Positions 22,557 through 35,059 are shown, numbered from the stretch's first letter. The stretch is 64,000 bases of DNA from Pyropia haitanensis (GCA_008729055.1 SDUX01000001.1:2196623-2260622), one strand, 5' to 3'. Program-made: numbers and translations. Notes: a model not told the origin generated them from the letters alone.

Positions 22557-22967
22557 GGGGGACCACCGCTTGGCAGACTAGTCGTGTGCCCCACGGTGGA
22601 GGCGTCGGCGAGCGGCACGTGGCGGACGGGTCGGCTGCACCCACGCGACCGGGCGTTGCCGCTTGTCAATCGCACGCCCCGGGCGTTGCCCGTGCCACGC
22701 GCGTGGTGGGCACCCAGAGCACGGGGCCATCGACCCCAGAGCGTGACCACCGTGGAGGACTGCATTGCGCTATCAACACCCGGCGAGACACGGTAGGCTT
22801 GCGGCCGAAACTGTACAACAAAACGGCCCGTGTCATTCTAGCACCGATCGCAGCGGTGCGCGTCACGCGTGCCGTGTACCCTACTTAGAAGAGGAGAAAA
22901 AAAAAAAACGCACTTTCTCTTGCTCCCGCTACCAACCCACCAGTGGCACGCGGTGACAACCGACCCG
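22557..22967. other. convergent 3' spacer
   Basis: Spacer between USE1 and eL24, which converge. It has an A run at 22898-22908 and an A/T-rich patch at about 22810-22850. No further feature is seen. Confidence 0.5.
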
Positions 22968-24054
22968 TCAACGCTTCTTCGGCGGTGGCGCCTTGGCGCC
23001 CCCAAACTTGCCAGCCTGGCTCGCAATCGCCTTGGACTTCCCCGCCTTCTTTGTCTTGTTCCGCTCCTTGGCCTCCTTGAGCGCCGCGTCGCGGGCGGCC
23101 TTGCGCATCTCTGGGCGCTGCGTACGGCGGGCCTTGATGAACTCGAGCGTGGCGCCAAACACGGGCTTAGTCACCACCGTCCGTGTGCGGCGGGTGCGGC
23201 GGCGCGATACATCCTCCTGCACGCCCTTCTTGTGGAGCTTGCGGAACAGCACCGTCCAGGGGCGCTTGGCCGCCTTGCGCTTCAGGTGGAACGACGCCTC
23301 GCACTTGCTGTTAGCAAACACGTACGACTTACCATCCGTGCGGATGAAGCGGGAGCCGTGGCCGGGGTAGATGCGGAAGCCAGAATACTGGCACACCTCC
23401 GTCCTGCCACACGCACAGGGGGGGGTTGCGGGTCGCACGAGCAGCACCGATACGACACATACAAAGAACGAGCAGGCAGGACCGAGCCAAACGCAAACAA
23501 TATCATGTCAGCACGATGAGATCATCTGAAGTCCCGGACAACACACGCACTCATGCGCGTGCCTGAGGCCTAGACAAAGCATGGCAGGCGTGCAGAATAG
23601 CTCCACAAACACGACAGGAACCCAGCCTTCCCCATCCCCAACACCGATGGACAGGCGGGGTACCCGCGGCGGGGTCTGCAGAAAGCAAACAGGGCGTAAC
23701 CATAGCACCTGAGGCACAGAGGGGATCACAGACCAGTGTGGCCGACCCCGCCGACACCCCGCCAGCGGCCATGCAAACCAGCACCGGGACGGCAGTCCGC
23801 ACAGACCCCATGGGCAGGGTCACACGCCCATGCCGCGCGAGCCCAGCCGCCGACGCCACTGCCGCATTGCCGCAGCCACAAAGAGCACGCCAGGTGAGGA
23901 CGAGGTGGTGGCAGGGCGCACTAACGCCTCGGCAAAGTCTGGTGCCCCATCAGGTGTGCGCGACGGGGCGGACACCAGCAAAACGACTAAGGCCGCAGGC
24001 AGGGACGCAAAAAAAAAACCACGGGGGCGAGATGGCAACGTACTTGACAACCAT
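22968..24054 (-). CDS. RPL24: 60S ribosomal protein eL24 (L24e), two exons with an 11-base first coding exon
   Basis: Large-subunit ribosomal protein. Exon 2 is 22968-23403. The acceptor at 23404-23406 (cag on the sense strand) requires an upstream exon. It lies at 24044-24054: ATG GTT GTC AA followed by gtacgt, 640 bases away, and joining AA+G gives MVVKTEVCQYSGFRIYPGHG, the plant-type eL24 start. The mature protein is 148 residues with the Cys-containing zinc-ribbon start, SRFIRTDGKSYVFANSKCE, the WTVLFRKLHKKG block and a Lys/Ala-rich tail. Only one of the usual two N-terminal Cys is visible (TEVCQYSG); plant eL24 is similar. A start inside exon 2 would lose the conserved MVxKTE, so the split model is preferred. 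I looked in the long intron for a box C/D snoRNA and found no convincing one. Confidence 0.95.
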
Positions 24055-24628
24055 GGTGACGGCAGGGGTGTGGACAAAGCAGCGATCCGATGGGGGAAGC
24101 ACCGCCGCCGGGATAGACGAGCGCGACAGGGACGACCGGCGGCACGACGGGCGGACGTGGTGGCGGCGACCACGACAGACCACTGGCCTCGACCGTTGGC
24201 CACGCGACCGGGCAGCGACAGCTGTCGTCTCAAATCAATCCCAATTGTCATATTCAAGGCTTACCACAATTGTACTTGTAGACTCGAGTGAAGAAATACG
24301 GCAAGAACTTAAGGAAACCCATCTGATATGTTTGTTTTCGCACACCCATTTTATGTTCCCGTGGATGACAATCTTTTTGCGGACCCCGCCATGATCCGAT
24401 TTGACCCCCATCCCATATTCTCACGGCATCATGTGGCACGCGGTCTCCCTCCACTCGTCACCACAGGCACCGCTTGCTGCCCCTCCTTCGTCTGTCGACC
24501 CTGTTGTTCACTTTCTTCCACCCTCTTGTCCCCCCTTTCCCACTCTTACATCTTCTCTCTCCCTGCTCTTTCCAGTATCCTCCCCTTGCCTTCCCTCCTC
24601 CACCTCTTCATCCCCGCCACTCCCCACC
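24055..24628. promoter_or_regulatory. divergent promoter region, eL24 / organelle-targeted gene
   Basis: 574 bases between two divergent starts. An A/T-rich core lies at 24215-24420, unusual for this window. From 24470 to 24625 the plus strand is almost entirely pyrimidine, forming the leader of the next gene. No CCAAT box in the exact form was found; CAATT occurs at 24241-24247. Confidence 0.45.
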
Positions 24629-25024
24629 ATGCTTGCCCGTGCCTCCGTCCGCGCCGCCACCACCCTCCTCCGCTCCGCTGGCGGCAGCCCAGTCGGCCGC
24701 CCCGCCCGTCCAGCGGCCGCCACCCTGCGCCGCACCGCCGCCGCCGCCGCCGCGGCGGCCAAGTCGGCAGCGTCAGGAGGGGCAGCGCGCCGCGCCGTGC
24801 CCGCCGCTGCTGCCGCGTCCGCCGCTGCCACCGCAACCGGCGCCACTGGCAACCCCCCCGCGGCCGCACCTGCCCCCGCTGCGGCAGCGGCCACGACAGC
24901 GCCGCCCTCCCCCCCCGCCTCCGTGGCGGGTCTGGCCGCCATTGTCACGACCGCCGCCACCGCCACCGTCGGTCGGGGGTGGCTCCTCGCCTGTGGAGTG
25001 GGGTTGGACGACGATGGTGTCTGA
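24629..25024 (+). CDS. small organelle-targeted hypothetical protein (probably only the first exon)
   Basis: Not recognised. The ATG at 24629 sits at the end of a 150-base pyrimidine-rich leader in the context CACCATG, which argues for a real gene. The protein starts MLARASVRAATTLLRSAGG and is rich in Arg, Ala and Ser with almost no acidic residues for about 60 positions, like a mitochondrial (or plastid) presequence. After an Ala/Pro-rich stretch there is a moderately hydrophobic helix SVAGLAAIVTTAATATVG, then a stop at 25022-25024. The ending (GWLLACGVGLDDDGV) looks arbitrary, so an intron may begin before it. An open segment ending at 25659 (VAMAEVLAAKRARAG, stop TAG) could be the last exon, but I cannot place the splice sites. 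The product may be a small inner-membrane subunit; that is a guess. Confidence 0.4.
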   Translation: MLARASVRAATTLLRSAGGSPVGRPARPAAATLRRTAAAAAAAAKSAASGGAARRAVPAAAAASAAATATGATGNPPAAAPAPAAAAATTAPPSPPASVAGLAAIVTTAATATVGRGWLLACGVGLDDDGV

Positions 25025-26753
25025 CGCGGCGGGGGGCGGGGCGTAGCCGATGATGTCGTGGCGTTTGGCGTCGGGAGCGGCGGAGTGGCCAAGGTGGAAC
25101 GTGAGGGCAGGCTGGTGGGGGGGGGGGGACAGGGGGGCTGGAAGGTGGGGGGCCAGCGCACCGTTCCGGCTGGTGGAACGCGACGCAGCGGCCCCTTCCC
25201 TCTGCTCGATGGGTCAGCAGTCCCGGCTGCCGGGCGGGCGGTGTTGGGCGCACTTCCCTTGCCCCCTCCCCGGTGGCGGGGGACGACCAGCTGCGGCCGG
25301 CGGGCGGCGGGTGGCGGTGGCGGCCGCGTTTTTTGCTTCTGCTCGGTGTGGTACCCCTCGTCTGCGGCCTCCCGCTCCCCTCCCCTTCTGTGGCTGAGGC
25401 TGTGCACACCGATGGTCGCTGTAGGGCGCCCCCCGCGTGCGGCCAGTGTGTCCCTCCCTCCCCCCTCCCCCCTTCCCCCTTCCCCCGCCCTTGGTCGCTG
25501 CCGCTGCCACCGCCGCTGCCGCCGCCGTCGCTGCCGCCGTGCCGCCGCCGCCCACCGCTGCCTGCTGCCCACGACTTGCACCCCCTACGTCAAGGGGTGG
25601 CGATGGCCGAGGTGCTGGCGGCCAAGAGGGCGCGAGCGGGAATGGACGTGGACAGCTAGCGGGGAGGCATGGGCTGCGCGGCCGACACCCGCCCCCACCT
25701 CTACGAGCTGGGACTGGGGAGAGGGCAAGCCAAGACGGTAGACGCGCTTGGCGTCGGCGTGGCCGCGAGGTCGTGTCGCCGCCCCCCCGTGCGGATCCCC
25801 CTTGCAGCTGGGACCGACGGCGCACCGGGTAGGGGGAGGCGGACCGCATACGAGGGGGGAGGGGTATACCGCGTGCAGAGTGCTGAGCCTCGGCGTCCTG
25901 TGGTCGGGGATGGGGGGCGCGCTGAGGGGGCCGAGAAACAAGAAGAAACAGAGATGGAGGACCGCCGTAGCGGGGGGCCCCCATGACGGGCCGTGCGCGG
26001 GCGGGCGGCCGAAACGGCGAAACCGTTGTGCATCCGGCCGTTTGTGGCGGATTGAAACGGGGTGCCAGCCAGCCCAGCTGTGGCCAACCAGGGGTGGCCT
26101 AAAAAAAGGGCGGGAACCCGCGCGTGCGCGGGAGGCGAGCCGGCCCCCGCTTGGCGCCATCCCCTCCCGCCGGGGGTTTCCGCCGCTCGCTCCTCCCCCC
26201 TCGACGTGCGGCCGTGTGCCGACTCTGCCGGGCGGGTGCGCCTCCCGCCGGCACGGATGTCGTCCGCGGTCCTCGCCCGGCGGCGGTCCCTGCCCCCACC
26301 CCCCGCTCTGCGGTGCCGCTTTGACCGGCACGCTCGCTGCGGCCTCTGACGCGTCGCCGCGCCGGTCGGCCGCGTCTCCCCACCGTCGCCACGCCTGGCA
26401 TCGGCACAGCCGCGGCGGCAGTCCCCCCCCCCCCACCTTGGCCTTGTGCTGCCCATCGCCTCTCGTACGTGGGATCCTCCTCCCCCCCTCCTCGCTGTCT
26501 GCGCTGCCTTGTCCCGGCGCTCATCCGCCCCTCTGGACTCCTTCCCTTGGCGCACAGTCCCCTTCGCGGCGCTCCATCTCCCCACCTCCCCATCTAGACA
26601 GTTTGTCCCCGCTGCTCCCCCCCCTTCCCCCCCCCCCCCCCCCCCACCCCACTACGTCGGCTTCCCGCCGCTCCCATCTGCCCGCCTCTTCTCCCCCGTG
26701 ACCTCTTCTTTTCCCACCTCTCCCCCCCCCCCCTGGTCATCAGCCACGCGCTC
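25025..26753. other. region between the organelle-targeted gene and POLE
   Basis: About 1.7 kb. The first 600 bases may contain the rest of the preceding gene (see the open segment ending at 25659). No CCAAT box is seen. From about 26400 to 26745 the plus strand is strongly pyrimidine-rich, including C runs near 26627-26645, and forms the POLE leader. The long minus-strand open frames lack any family motif. Confidence 0.45.
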
Positions 26754-27762
26754 ATGGGGTATGGCGGCGGCGGCGGCGGTGGCGGCGGCGGCGGCTATGG
26801 CGACCGTCGCCGCCCGTCGGGCACGTACCGCTCCCAATTTTCCCAGGCCGGGCGGGGCAACAAGCCCAAGAGCGCCAACTTTGCCGACAATGGCGCGCCC
26901 GGCTCTGCTCCTGGTGATGGTGGCGGCGGCGGCGGCGGCCAGTCGCGCACCCGCGCGCGGCGCGACAAGGACACGGCCGAGGACGCGATGATGAGCTTCA
27001 CCCCCCTCGCGCCCGGCTCCCCCCCCGCGCCGGCTGGCTCATCAACTTTGCGCCGTCGACGGTGGCCGAGGCGGCGCCGCCCGGCCGCCCCGTCGCGGCG
27101 GTGGACCTCTTCTTCCTCGGCGCCGACGGGGAGGACTTTGTCGCGACGCTCCCGGCGCGGCCGTACCTCTACCTCTCCGCCCGCGACGGGCGGGTGGCGG
27201 AGCTCGACGCCGCCCTCCGCCGCGCCGCGGGGCCGGACCTCCTCGCCGCCACCGCCCCCGTCCGGCGCCACGACCTGGGCGAGCGCAACCACCTGGCGGC
27301 GGCCGCCGCGGCGGGCGGGCCCGCCCACCCGTTCCTCCGCGTCACGGTGCGGACGACGGGGGAGCTGTACGAGCTGAAGCGGCTGCTCGCGCCGCACCTG
27401 CGGGCCGCCGCGTCCCGCCGGGGGGGGGGGGGGGGGGCGGGGGGGGCCACGCCGCCGCCCGGGTGGTGGACCCGATGGGGGGGGGGGCGGCGGCTGCTGG
27501 GGGGGGGGGGGGGCGGCGCTGGCGCGGGCGCCGCCGCCCGCGCGGACGCGGTCGACCACGTGGACGGCGGGATGGGCCTGCTGACGGGCATGTACGAGCA
27601 CGACGTGCCGGTCGCGACGCGGGTGGCGATCGACCTCGGCGTCCGCGTCGGCCTGTGGTACCGCGTCGAGACGTTTGCGTCGGATGGGGACGCGGCGGGG
27701 GGGGGCGGCGTCGACGGCGGCGGCGGCGGTGGTGGTGGCGGCGGCGGCGGCGGGGATGGCGT

Positions 27763-27848
<86 letters not shown>

Positions 27849-30800
27849 TGCCCGGCGCGACGCTCACCCCGCTCCCCGAGCGGGTCACCTGGGCGACGCC
27901 CACCGTCGTCGCGTTTGACATTGAGACGACCAAGCCGCCGCTCAAGTTCCCCGACGCGAAAAAGGACAGCGTCATGATGATCTCGTGGGTGCTCGACGGC
28001 GTCGGCTACCTCGGCGTCAACCGGGCGGTCGTCGCGGCGGACCTGCCCGACTTTGACTACGCGCCGCCGGACAAGCCCGAGTACGGTGGCCGGTTTACCG
28101 TCTACAACGAGCCAGACGAGAAGGGGCTGCTCGACCGCTTCTTTTCTGAGATGCGCATCGCCGCGCCGCGGGTGTACACGACGTACAACGGGGACAACTT
28201 TGACTGGCCCTTTCTGTCGGACCGCGCGGCGGTGCACGGGCTGGACATGGGCGCCCTGACGGGCATGCGCTGCTCCGTGCCGCGGGAGTGGGGCGGCGGT
28301 GGTGGCGGCGGGGGGGGTGGTGGTGGCGGCGGCGGCGGGGACGACGACGACGCGGCGGCGGCGGAGGAGGCGCCCAAAAAGGGCCCCGCCCGCGCGGGCA
28401 ATGGCAAGCAGACCACCGGCCGCAGCGCGGTGCACATGGACTGCTTCCACTGGGTCAACCGGGACTCGTACCTGCCGCAGGGCAGCCGGGGCCTCAAGGC
28501 GGTGACCCGCGCGCTCCTCGGCTACGAGCCGGAGGAGCTCGACCCCGAGGAGATGATGCCCGCCGCCCGCGACGCGCCGCAGACGCTCGCCGCCTACTCG
28601 GTGTCGGACGCGGTGTGCACCTACTACCTGTACCAAAAGTACGTGGCGGGCTTTATCTTTTCGCTCGCCTCGATCCTGCCGCTCGCGCCCGACGACGTGC
28701 TGCGCAAGGGCTCGGGCACGCTGTGTGAGCTGCTCCTGCTGTCCGAGGCGCGCGCCAAGGCGATTGTGGCGCCCAACAAGCACGACGGCGGCGTCGCGGG
28801 GCGCCTCACCGCCGACGGCCACGTCCTCGAGTCCGAGACGTACATTGGGGGGCACGTCGAGGCGCTCCGGGCGGGCATCTTTCGCAGCGACCTGCCGCTG
28901 GACTTTGACGTCGACCCGGCCGCGGTGGCCGAGCTGGACGCCGCCCTCGACGACACGCTCCGCTTTGCCGTCACCGTCGAGGCCGGCCTCGACCCGGCCG
29001 ACGTGACCAACCTGGACGAGGTGCGGGCGGGCATCGCGGCGGCGCTGGCGGCGCTCCAGGCGCGCCCGCGGCGGTCGGAAAAGCCGCTGCTGTACCACCT
29101 GGACGTGGCGGCCATGTACCCCAACATCATCCTCACCAACCGGCTGCAGCCGCACGCGATCGTGTCGGCCGCCGACTGCGCGGCGTGCGACTACAATGGG
29201 CTCTCTGACTGCGCGCGGCCGATGGAGTGGACGTGGCGGGGGGAGCAGTTCCCGGCGTCCCGGGGGGAGGCCGAGACCATCCAGCGGCAGGTCGCGCTCG
29301 AGGCCCACCGCCGGCGGACCGACGCGGCGGCCGCCGCGCGGGCGGCGGCCGCCGCCGCCGCCGCGACCGCGGCGGCCTCGGCGATGGGGGGGGGGGCGGC
29401 GGTGGCGGGGGGGGCAGCGGCGGTGGCGGCCGACGAAAGTGGGGGAGAGGGGGGGGGGGGGGCTGGGGCGGCACCGACGCGTCTGGATCCGAGGTGCCCG
29501 AAGTGGATGTGACTAGCGGCGGCGGCGGCGGTGGTGGCGGTGGCGGCGGTGGTGGCGGTGGCTGGCGCGGCCGCACGGCGGTGGACACCCTCGACGACGA
29601 GGAGCTCCGCCGGCACAGCGAGTTCCGCAAGCGCCTCAAGGACTACTGCCGCGTCAACTACAAGCGCACCGTCGACACGCGCGTGCAGTCGCGGTCGGCG
29701 ACGGTGTGCCAGCGGGAAAACCCGTTCTACGTCGACACCGTCCGCGCCTTCCGGGACCGGCGGTACGAGTACAAGGGGCTGCTCAAGGCGTGGAAGGCCA
29801 AGGTGGCGGCCGCCGAGGCGGCGCTCCTCGCCGCCCAGACCGACGGCGCACCGACGGCGGCGGCCGCCGCCGCGCTGGCCGAGGCGAAGAAGCGGGTGCT
29901 GCTGTACGACTCGCTGCAGCTGGCGCACAAGTGCATCCTCAACAGCTTTTACGGGTACGTCATGCGCCGCGGCGCGCGGTGGTACTCGATGGAGATGGCG
30001 GGGGTGGTGACCCAGACGGGCGCGGCGATCATCCGGCGTGCGCGGGAGCGGGTGGACCGGCTGGGCGTGTCGCTGGAGCTGGACACGGACGGCATCTGGT
30101 GCGCGCTGCCGTCGTCGTTTCCGGAAACGTTTACGCTCGTGTCGCGCGGCGGCAAGCGCGTGACGCTGTCGTACATGGCGTCGGTGTTCAACGCGGACGT
30201 GGCGGCGTCGTTTAGCAACGCCCAGTACCAGGCGCTCGCGGCGGACGGGTCGGGGCGGTACGAGACGCGCACCGAGTGCAGCATCCTGTTTGAGGTGGAC
30301 GGGCCGTACCGGGCGATGGTGCTGCCCGCATCCAAGGAGGAGGGGAAGAGCATCAAGAAGCGGTACGCGGTGTTCAACCACGACGGGTCGCTCGCGGAGC
30401 TAAAGGGCTTTGAGCTCAAGCGCCGCGGCGAGCTGAAGCTCATCAAGGCGTTCCAGAAGGAGATCTTTCACACCTTTCTCGACGGCAACTCGCTCGAGGT
30501 ACGCGCTTGGGGAGGCGGGGGAGGTGGGGCGGAGCTGCAGTTGTGTGGGGGGGGGGGGGGGAGGGTCGACGTGGTTGTGCACAATGTGTGCTCTTTCTCT
30601 GGGCCAGGGTTGGTGCGCTCCTCTCCACGACTGCGGTGGGGGGTTGCTGTCTCGTTGTGGAGCGCGTCCAGACTGACTGACTGGGTGCGCGCGCTCTGTA
30701 CGGATGGTCGTCGACCAACCCGTCGCGCTGTCCCCGTCGCTCTGGTCTGTTGTGTGTGGTGGCTCTGTCCCCCTTCCCCCCCCCCCCCCCCGCCTCTGTG

Positions 30801-31608
30801 TTCGCCCCCCCCTCTGGCAGGCATGCTACGACTCGGTGGGCGCGACCGCCACCAAATGGCTCAACGTCATTGACACCAAAGGCGAGGGCATGTCCGAGGA
30901 GGCGCTCCTCGAGCTCCTCGCCGAGCAAAACAACATGTCCCGGCCGCTCCAGTCGTACATGGACGCCAAGCAAAAGTCCGCCGCCATCACCACCGCCAAG
31001 CGCCTCGCGGCGTTCCTCGACCCCGACATTGGCGCCGAGCCCGGCCTCGCGTGCACGTACGTGATCGCGGCGTCCCCCCCCGACGCGCCCGTCACGGAAC
31101 GCGCCCTCCCCGTCCTCGCCTTTGCCGCCGCCCCCGACGTGCGCGGCCGGCTGCTGGGCCGGTGGCTGCGCGACGGCACCGCCGCGGCGGCGCCGCTGGC
31201 GGACCTCCTCGACTGGTCCTACTACCGTGGCCGCCTCGCGTCGGCCATCCTCAAGATCGTCACCATCCCGGCGGCGCTGCAGCTGGTCGACAACCCGGTG
31301 CCGTCGGTGGCGTACCCAGACTGGCTGGTCAAGCGCGTCCGGGAGCTCCGTGACGCCCGCAAGCAAACGTCCATCACCGCCTACTTTTCCAAGCGGCCGC
31401 CGGCTGCCACGGGGGGGGGGACACGCGTGTCGGCCACGCCGCTCCGCAAGCGCGTCACGGCTGGTGCGGCGGCGCCGGGGGCGGGAGGGACCCCCGCCGG
31501 CCCCCCGCGGGACATTGAAGACACCCCCGCGGCGGGGGCGGCGGCCGGCGCGCCCGCCCGCTCGCGGGTGACCACCGTCGTGCGGCGGGCGGGCGCCGCC
31601 GCCGCCCC

Positions 31609-31653
<45 letters not shown>

Positions 31654-32035
31654 GGCGGCGGCGGCGGCGCGCACGCCCGCGGCGCGCGAGGCGGCGGCGC
31701 GGGCGGCGCTGGCGGCCCTCGTGGCGGCCCCCCACCCCGACAAGCGCGCCGACTACCGCGGCTGGGTGCGGCACGCCAAGGCGGTGTGGCGCGCGCAGCG
31801 GGCGGCGCGCGTCGAGCGGTACGCGCTGCGCAAGCGGCGGCGCGCCGAGGGCCGCCCGTCGGATGACGAGTCGTCGTCCGACTCGGACCCGGGGGGGGCG
31901 GGGGGGGGGCGGGGGGGGCGCACCCGCGACCGCCGCCGCCGCCGGCTGCTCGCCGACGCGGGCGTCGACGTGGCCGCGGCGTACGCGCCGCGGCACTTTC
32001 TGGCGCCGCCCGGGGAGGGTGGCGTCGGCGGTGGT

Positions 32036-32068
<33 letters not shown>

Positions 32069-33179
32069 AGGGGGGCGGGGGGCGGCGCCGCCACCGCCGC
32101 CGCGCGGATGATGTCGCGCTTCCGCTCGGCGGTGACGCCCCTCCTCGGCCGCGGCGTCGTGTGGCAGGTCGTCGCCCTCGACAGCACGCCGACGCCCGGC
32201 GAGTACCGGCTGTGGGTGCTGCCCGTCCGCCGCGTCGGCGGCGGCGCGGCGCCCGGGGAGCTCGTCTCGCTGCCGCTGCGCGTCCGCAGGCGGCTGCTGC
32301 TCAACACGGCCGCGGCGGTGGCGGCGTCGGGCGCGCTCGCCGACGACGCGTACGCGCCGGTGCCGCCGCGTGGGGTGGTGCTGCCGCGCGGCGCGGCGGC
32401 GGAGCACCTGTTCCGGCTGGACGTGCCCGAGGCAGACTACCGCCGCGTCGGGCGGCGGGTGCTGGCGGATGTGGCCGCCCGGCCGGGCGTGCGGGGCGTG
32501 TACGGGGGGGGGGTGCCGCTGCGGTTCGCCGCGCTCTGCCGCCTCGGCGTGGCGGTCGTGCCGCGGCGGTCGGCGGTGGCGGCGGTGGGGGGGGGGGGGG
32601 GGGGCGCCGCCGCCGCCCTCCTCCGCCGCGGGCTCGACCTGGACGACCTTGCCGCCGCGGGCGTCGACCGGGACCTCCCGTACCTCGCCGCGTGTACCGC
32701 CGCCGCCGCGGCGCGGCGGCACGCGGCGGCGGCGGCGGTGGCGGGCGCGCCGCCGGCACCGCCGCCGCCGCCGCCGCTGCTGCTGCACGAGGCGCTGCTG
32801 TACGGGGTGGCGGCGGCGGACGGGTCGGGCCGGGCGGTCGCGGCGCTCGTGTCGCCCGCCACCCGGTCGGGGGTGCTGGTGGTGGTCACCCGCGCCGAGG
32901 GCGCCGACCGCCCCGACGCGCGGCGGCTGTGGCGGGAGCTGGTGGCCGGCGGCGGCGGCGACAAGGGGGGGGGGGGCGCCGACGCCGCCGCCGCCGCCGC
33001 CGCCCTCCCGGCCGATATTGGCTGGTCCGTCCGCTACGTGCGCGGCCGCGACGAGGCGTTTGCGGCGCTGTCGCAGGGGCTGGCGGCGATCAAGAGTGGC
33101 GGCGCCACTGCCGCGGCGGCCAGCCGCCGGCGTGACGCCGCGGCCGGCCGCCGCGGCGGCGACGACGGGGAGGCTGCCG

Positions 33180-33220
<41 letters not shown>

Positions 33221-33996
33221 CGCGACGCCGACGGCGCGGCCGTGTCGGCCTCCCGCCGGACGCTGGTGGTGTGCTCGTGGGACGCCGCCGCGCTCGGCGA
33301 TGTGGGTGCCGTCGTGCCCGCCGCGCGCGGCTTTCCGCTCGTGCGGCTGCCCGTCGCGGCCGCCGACGGCCGCTTTGGGGTGCTCCGCTGGGAGGTGGCC
33401 GCCGCGCGGGCGGCGCTCGGCCGCGCGGCGGGCCTCGCCGGCTGGGCCGCCGCGCAGGTGGGGCTCGCCCGCGCGGCGGGGGTGCCGCTCGCGGCGCTCG
33501 CGACGGCCGCCACGCCCCCGGCGGCGGCGGCAGTGGCCGACAGTCGCCGCGGCGGCGGCGGCGGCGGCAGCGTCGGCGCCGCCGCGGGCGACGCCGAGGC
33601 CGACACCTCTGCCGGCGACGGCCGGCTGCTAGCGCTGGACGTGGCGTACGAGCGGGCGGCGACGCGGCGGGGCCTGGTGTCGTGGGCGTCGCCCGTCGGC
33701 GCGCCGCCCGACACGGGCGGCGGCGACGCGGCGGGCGACGGCGGCCTCGTCACCGACGGCGCGGCGGAGGAGGCGGAGGACGCGCTGGCGCCGCTGGAGG
33801 TGACCGCCCCGGGGATGTACCGGAGCGTGTGCGTCGAGGCCGAGGTGTGCCGCCTGACCGTCGCGACCATCCTGTCGGCCGCGCACGTCAACGCCGCGGA
33901 GGGCACGTTTGAGGCGTTTGACGCGGCCGCCGAGGGGGGCGCCGGTGGGGGGGGCGCCGCCGGGGGGGGAGAGGGGGGGGGGGGGGGATGGGCAAG

Positions 33997-34028
<32 letters not shown>

Positions 34029-35028
34029 GGGTGCCAAGGACGAGCCGCTCGACGTGCTCGCGTCGGCCGCCGCGCCGTTCCGCGTCCTCCGGGACCTGGT
34101 CGCCTCGTGGGCGGCGGTCGCCGACGCGGCCACCGCCGGCGACGGGTCCGGCGCCCCCCCCGACGACGCGACCGCGGCGGCGGCGGCCGAGCTGCTGACG
34201 CAGCTCCCCCGGTGGCTGGCCGGCCGCACCACCTCGGTGGTGCACGACGGCGGCCTCGCGCGGCTCGTCCGGTGGCTCCACCGCAAGCTCTTTTGGCAGC
34301 TCATCGGGGAGCTCCGCGCGCTCGGCGCGACCGTCATCTACGCGTCGCCCGTGCGGATTGTGCTCGCGACGCCCCGCGTCGCGGCGGTGCCGGCGCTCCG
34401 CCACGCGGCGGCGATCGAGGCGGCGGTGCGGTCGCGGCCGCTCTTCCGCCACGTCCGCTTTGCGCCGCTGATCGCCATCAGCGCGGCGGTGCTGTTTGTG
34501 GACCGGTACAATTACGGGGTGCTGCCGGCCGAGGAGGAGGGCGCCATCCTGCGGGGGGAGCTGCGGCCGGGCGGGCGGGGCGGCGGCCGCGGCCGAGGGG
34601 GGGGGGGGCTGGTGTCACTGGCGGCGCTGACGGCAACGACGGCGGCGACGGCGACGGCGCCGCCGCCGACCCGGCGTGCCGGATGGTGTGGGACCTGACC
34701 CGCTACATGCCCGTCGACGTTGGCGTCGTCTGGACGCAGGTGGTCACCGAGTGGATCCGCCGGCCGGTGCTCGACCGACGCGCACGCGCCGCCGCCGCCG
34801 CTGCCGCCGGCGGCGGCGGCGACGACGACCCGGCGTCGTCGCGGCGGCCGGGCGGCCGCGCGTACGACGCGGAGGAGGTGGCGCTGCTCACGCGGCTGAC
34901 GCCGCAGCTGTACGCCAAGGTCAGCGAGATCCTCTCGCTCGTCGGCACCCTCCGGCTGCCGCCCATCCCGTGCGCGTGGGGGGACGACGACGTCGGCGGC
35001 GGCGGCGACGGTGGCTCGGCAGACGCGG

Positions 35029-35059
<31 letters not shown>

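Noticed and set aside
23404..24043. Box C/D snoRNA in the eL24 intron
   Set aside because: An ATGAT-like word and a CTGA occur close together, but there is no proper C box, D box spacing or terminal stem.
26140..26160. E2F site upstream of POLE (TTGGCGCC)
   Set aside because: Differs from the WTTSSCSS core at the first position, and such words are common by chance at this GC content.
26795..29308. 837-codon minus-strand open frame opposite POLE
   Set aside because: Same antisense effect. The plus strand carries the exonuclease and polymerase motifs.
33034..34452. 472-codon minus-strand open frame
   Set aside because: Antisense to the C-terminal half of POLE; low-complexity Ala/Ser/Thr, no motif.
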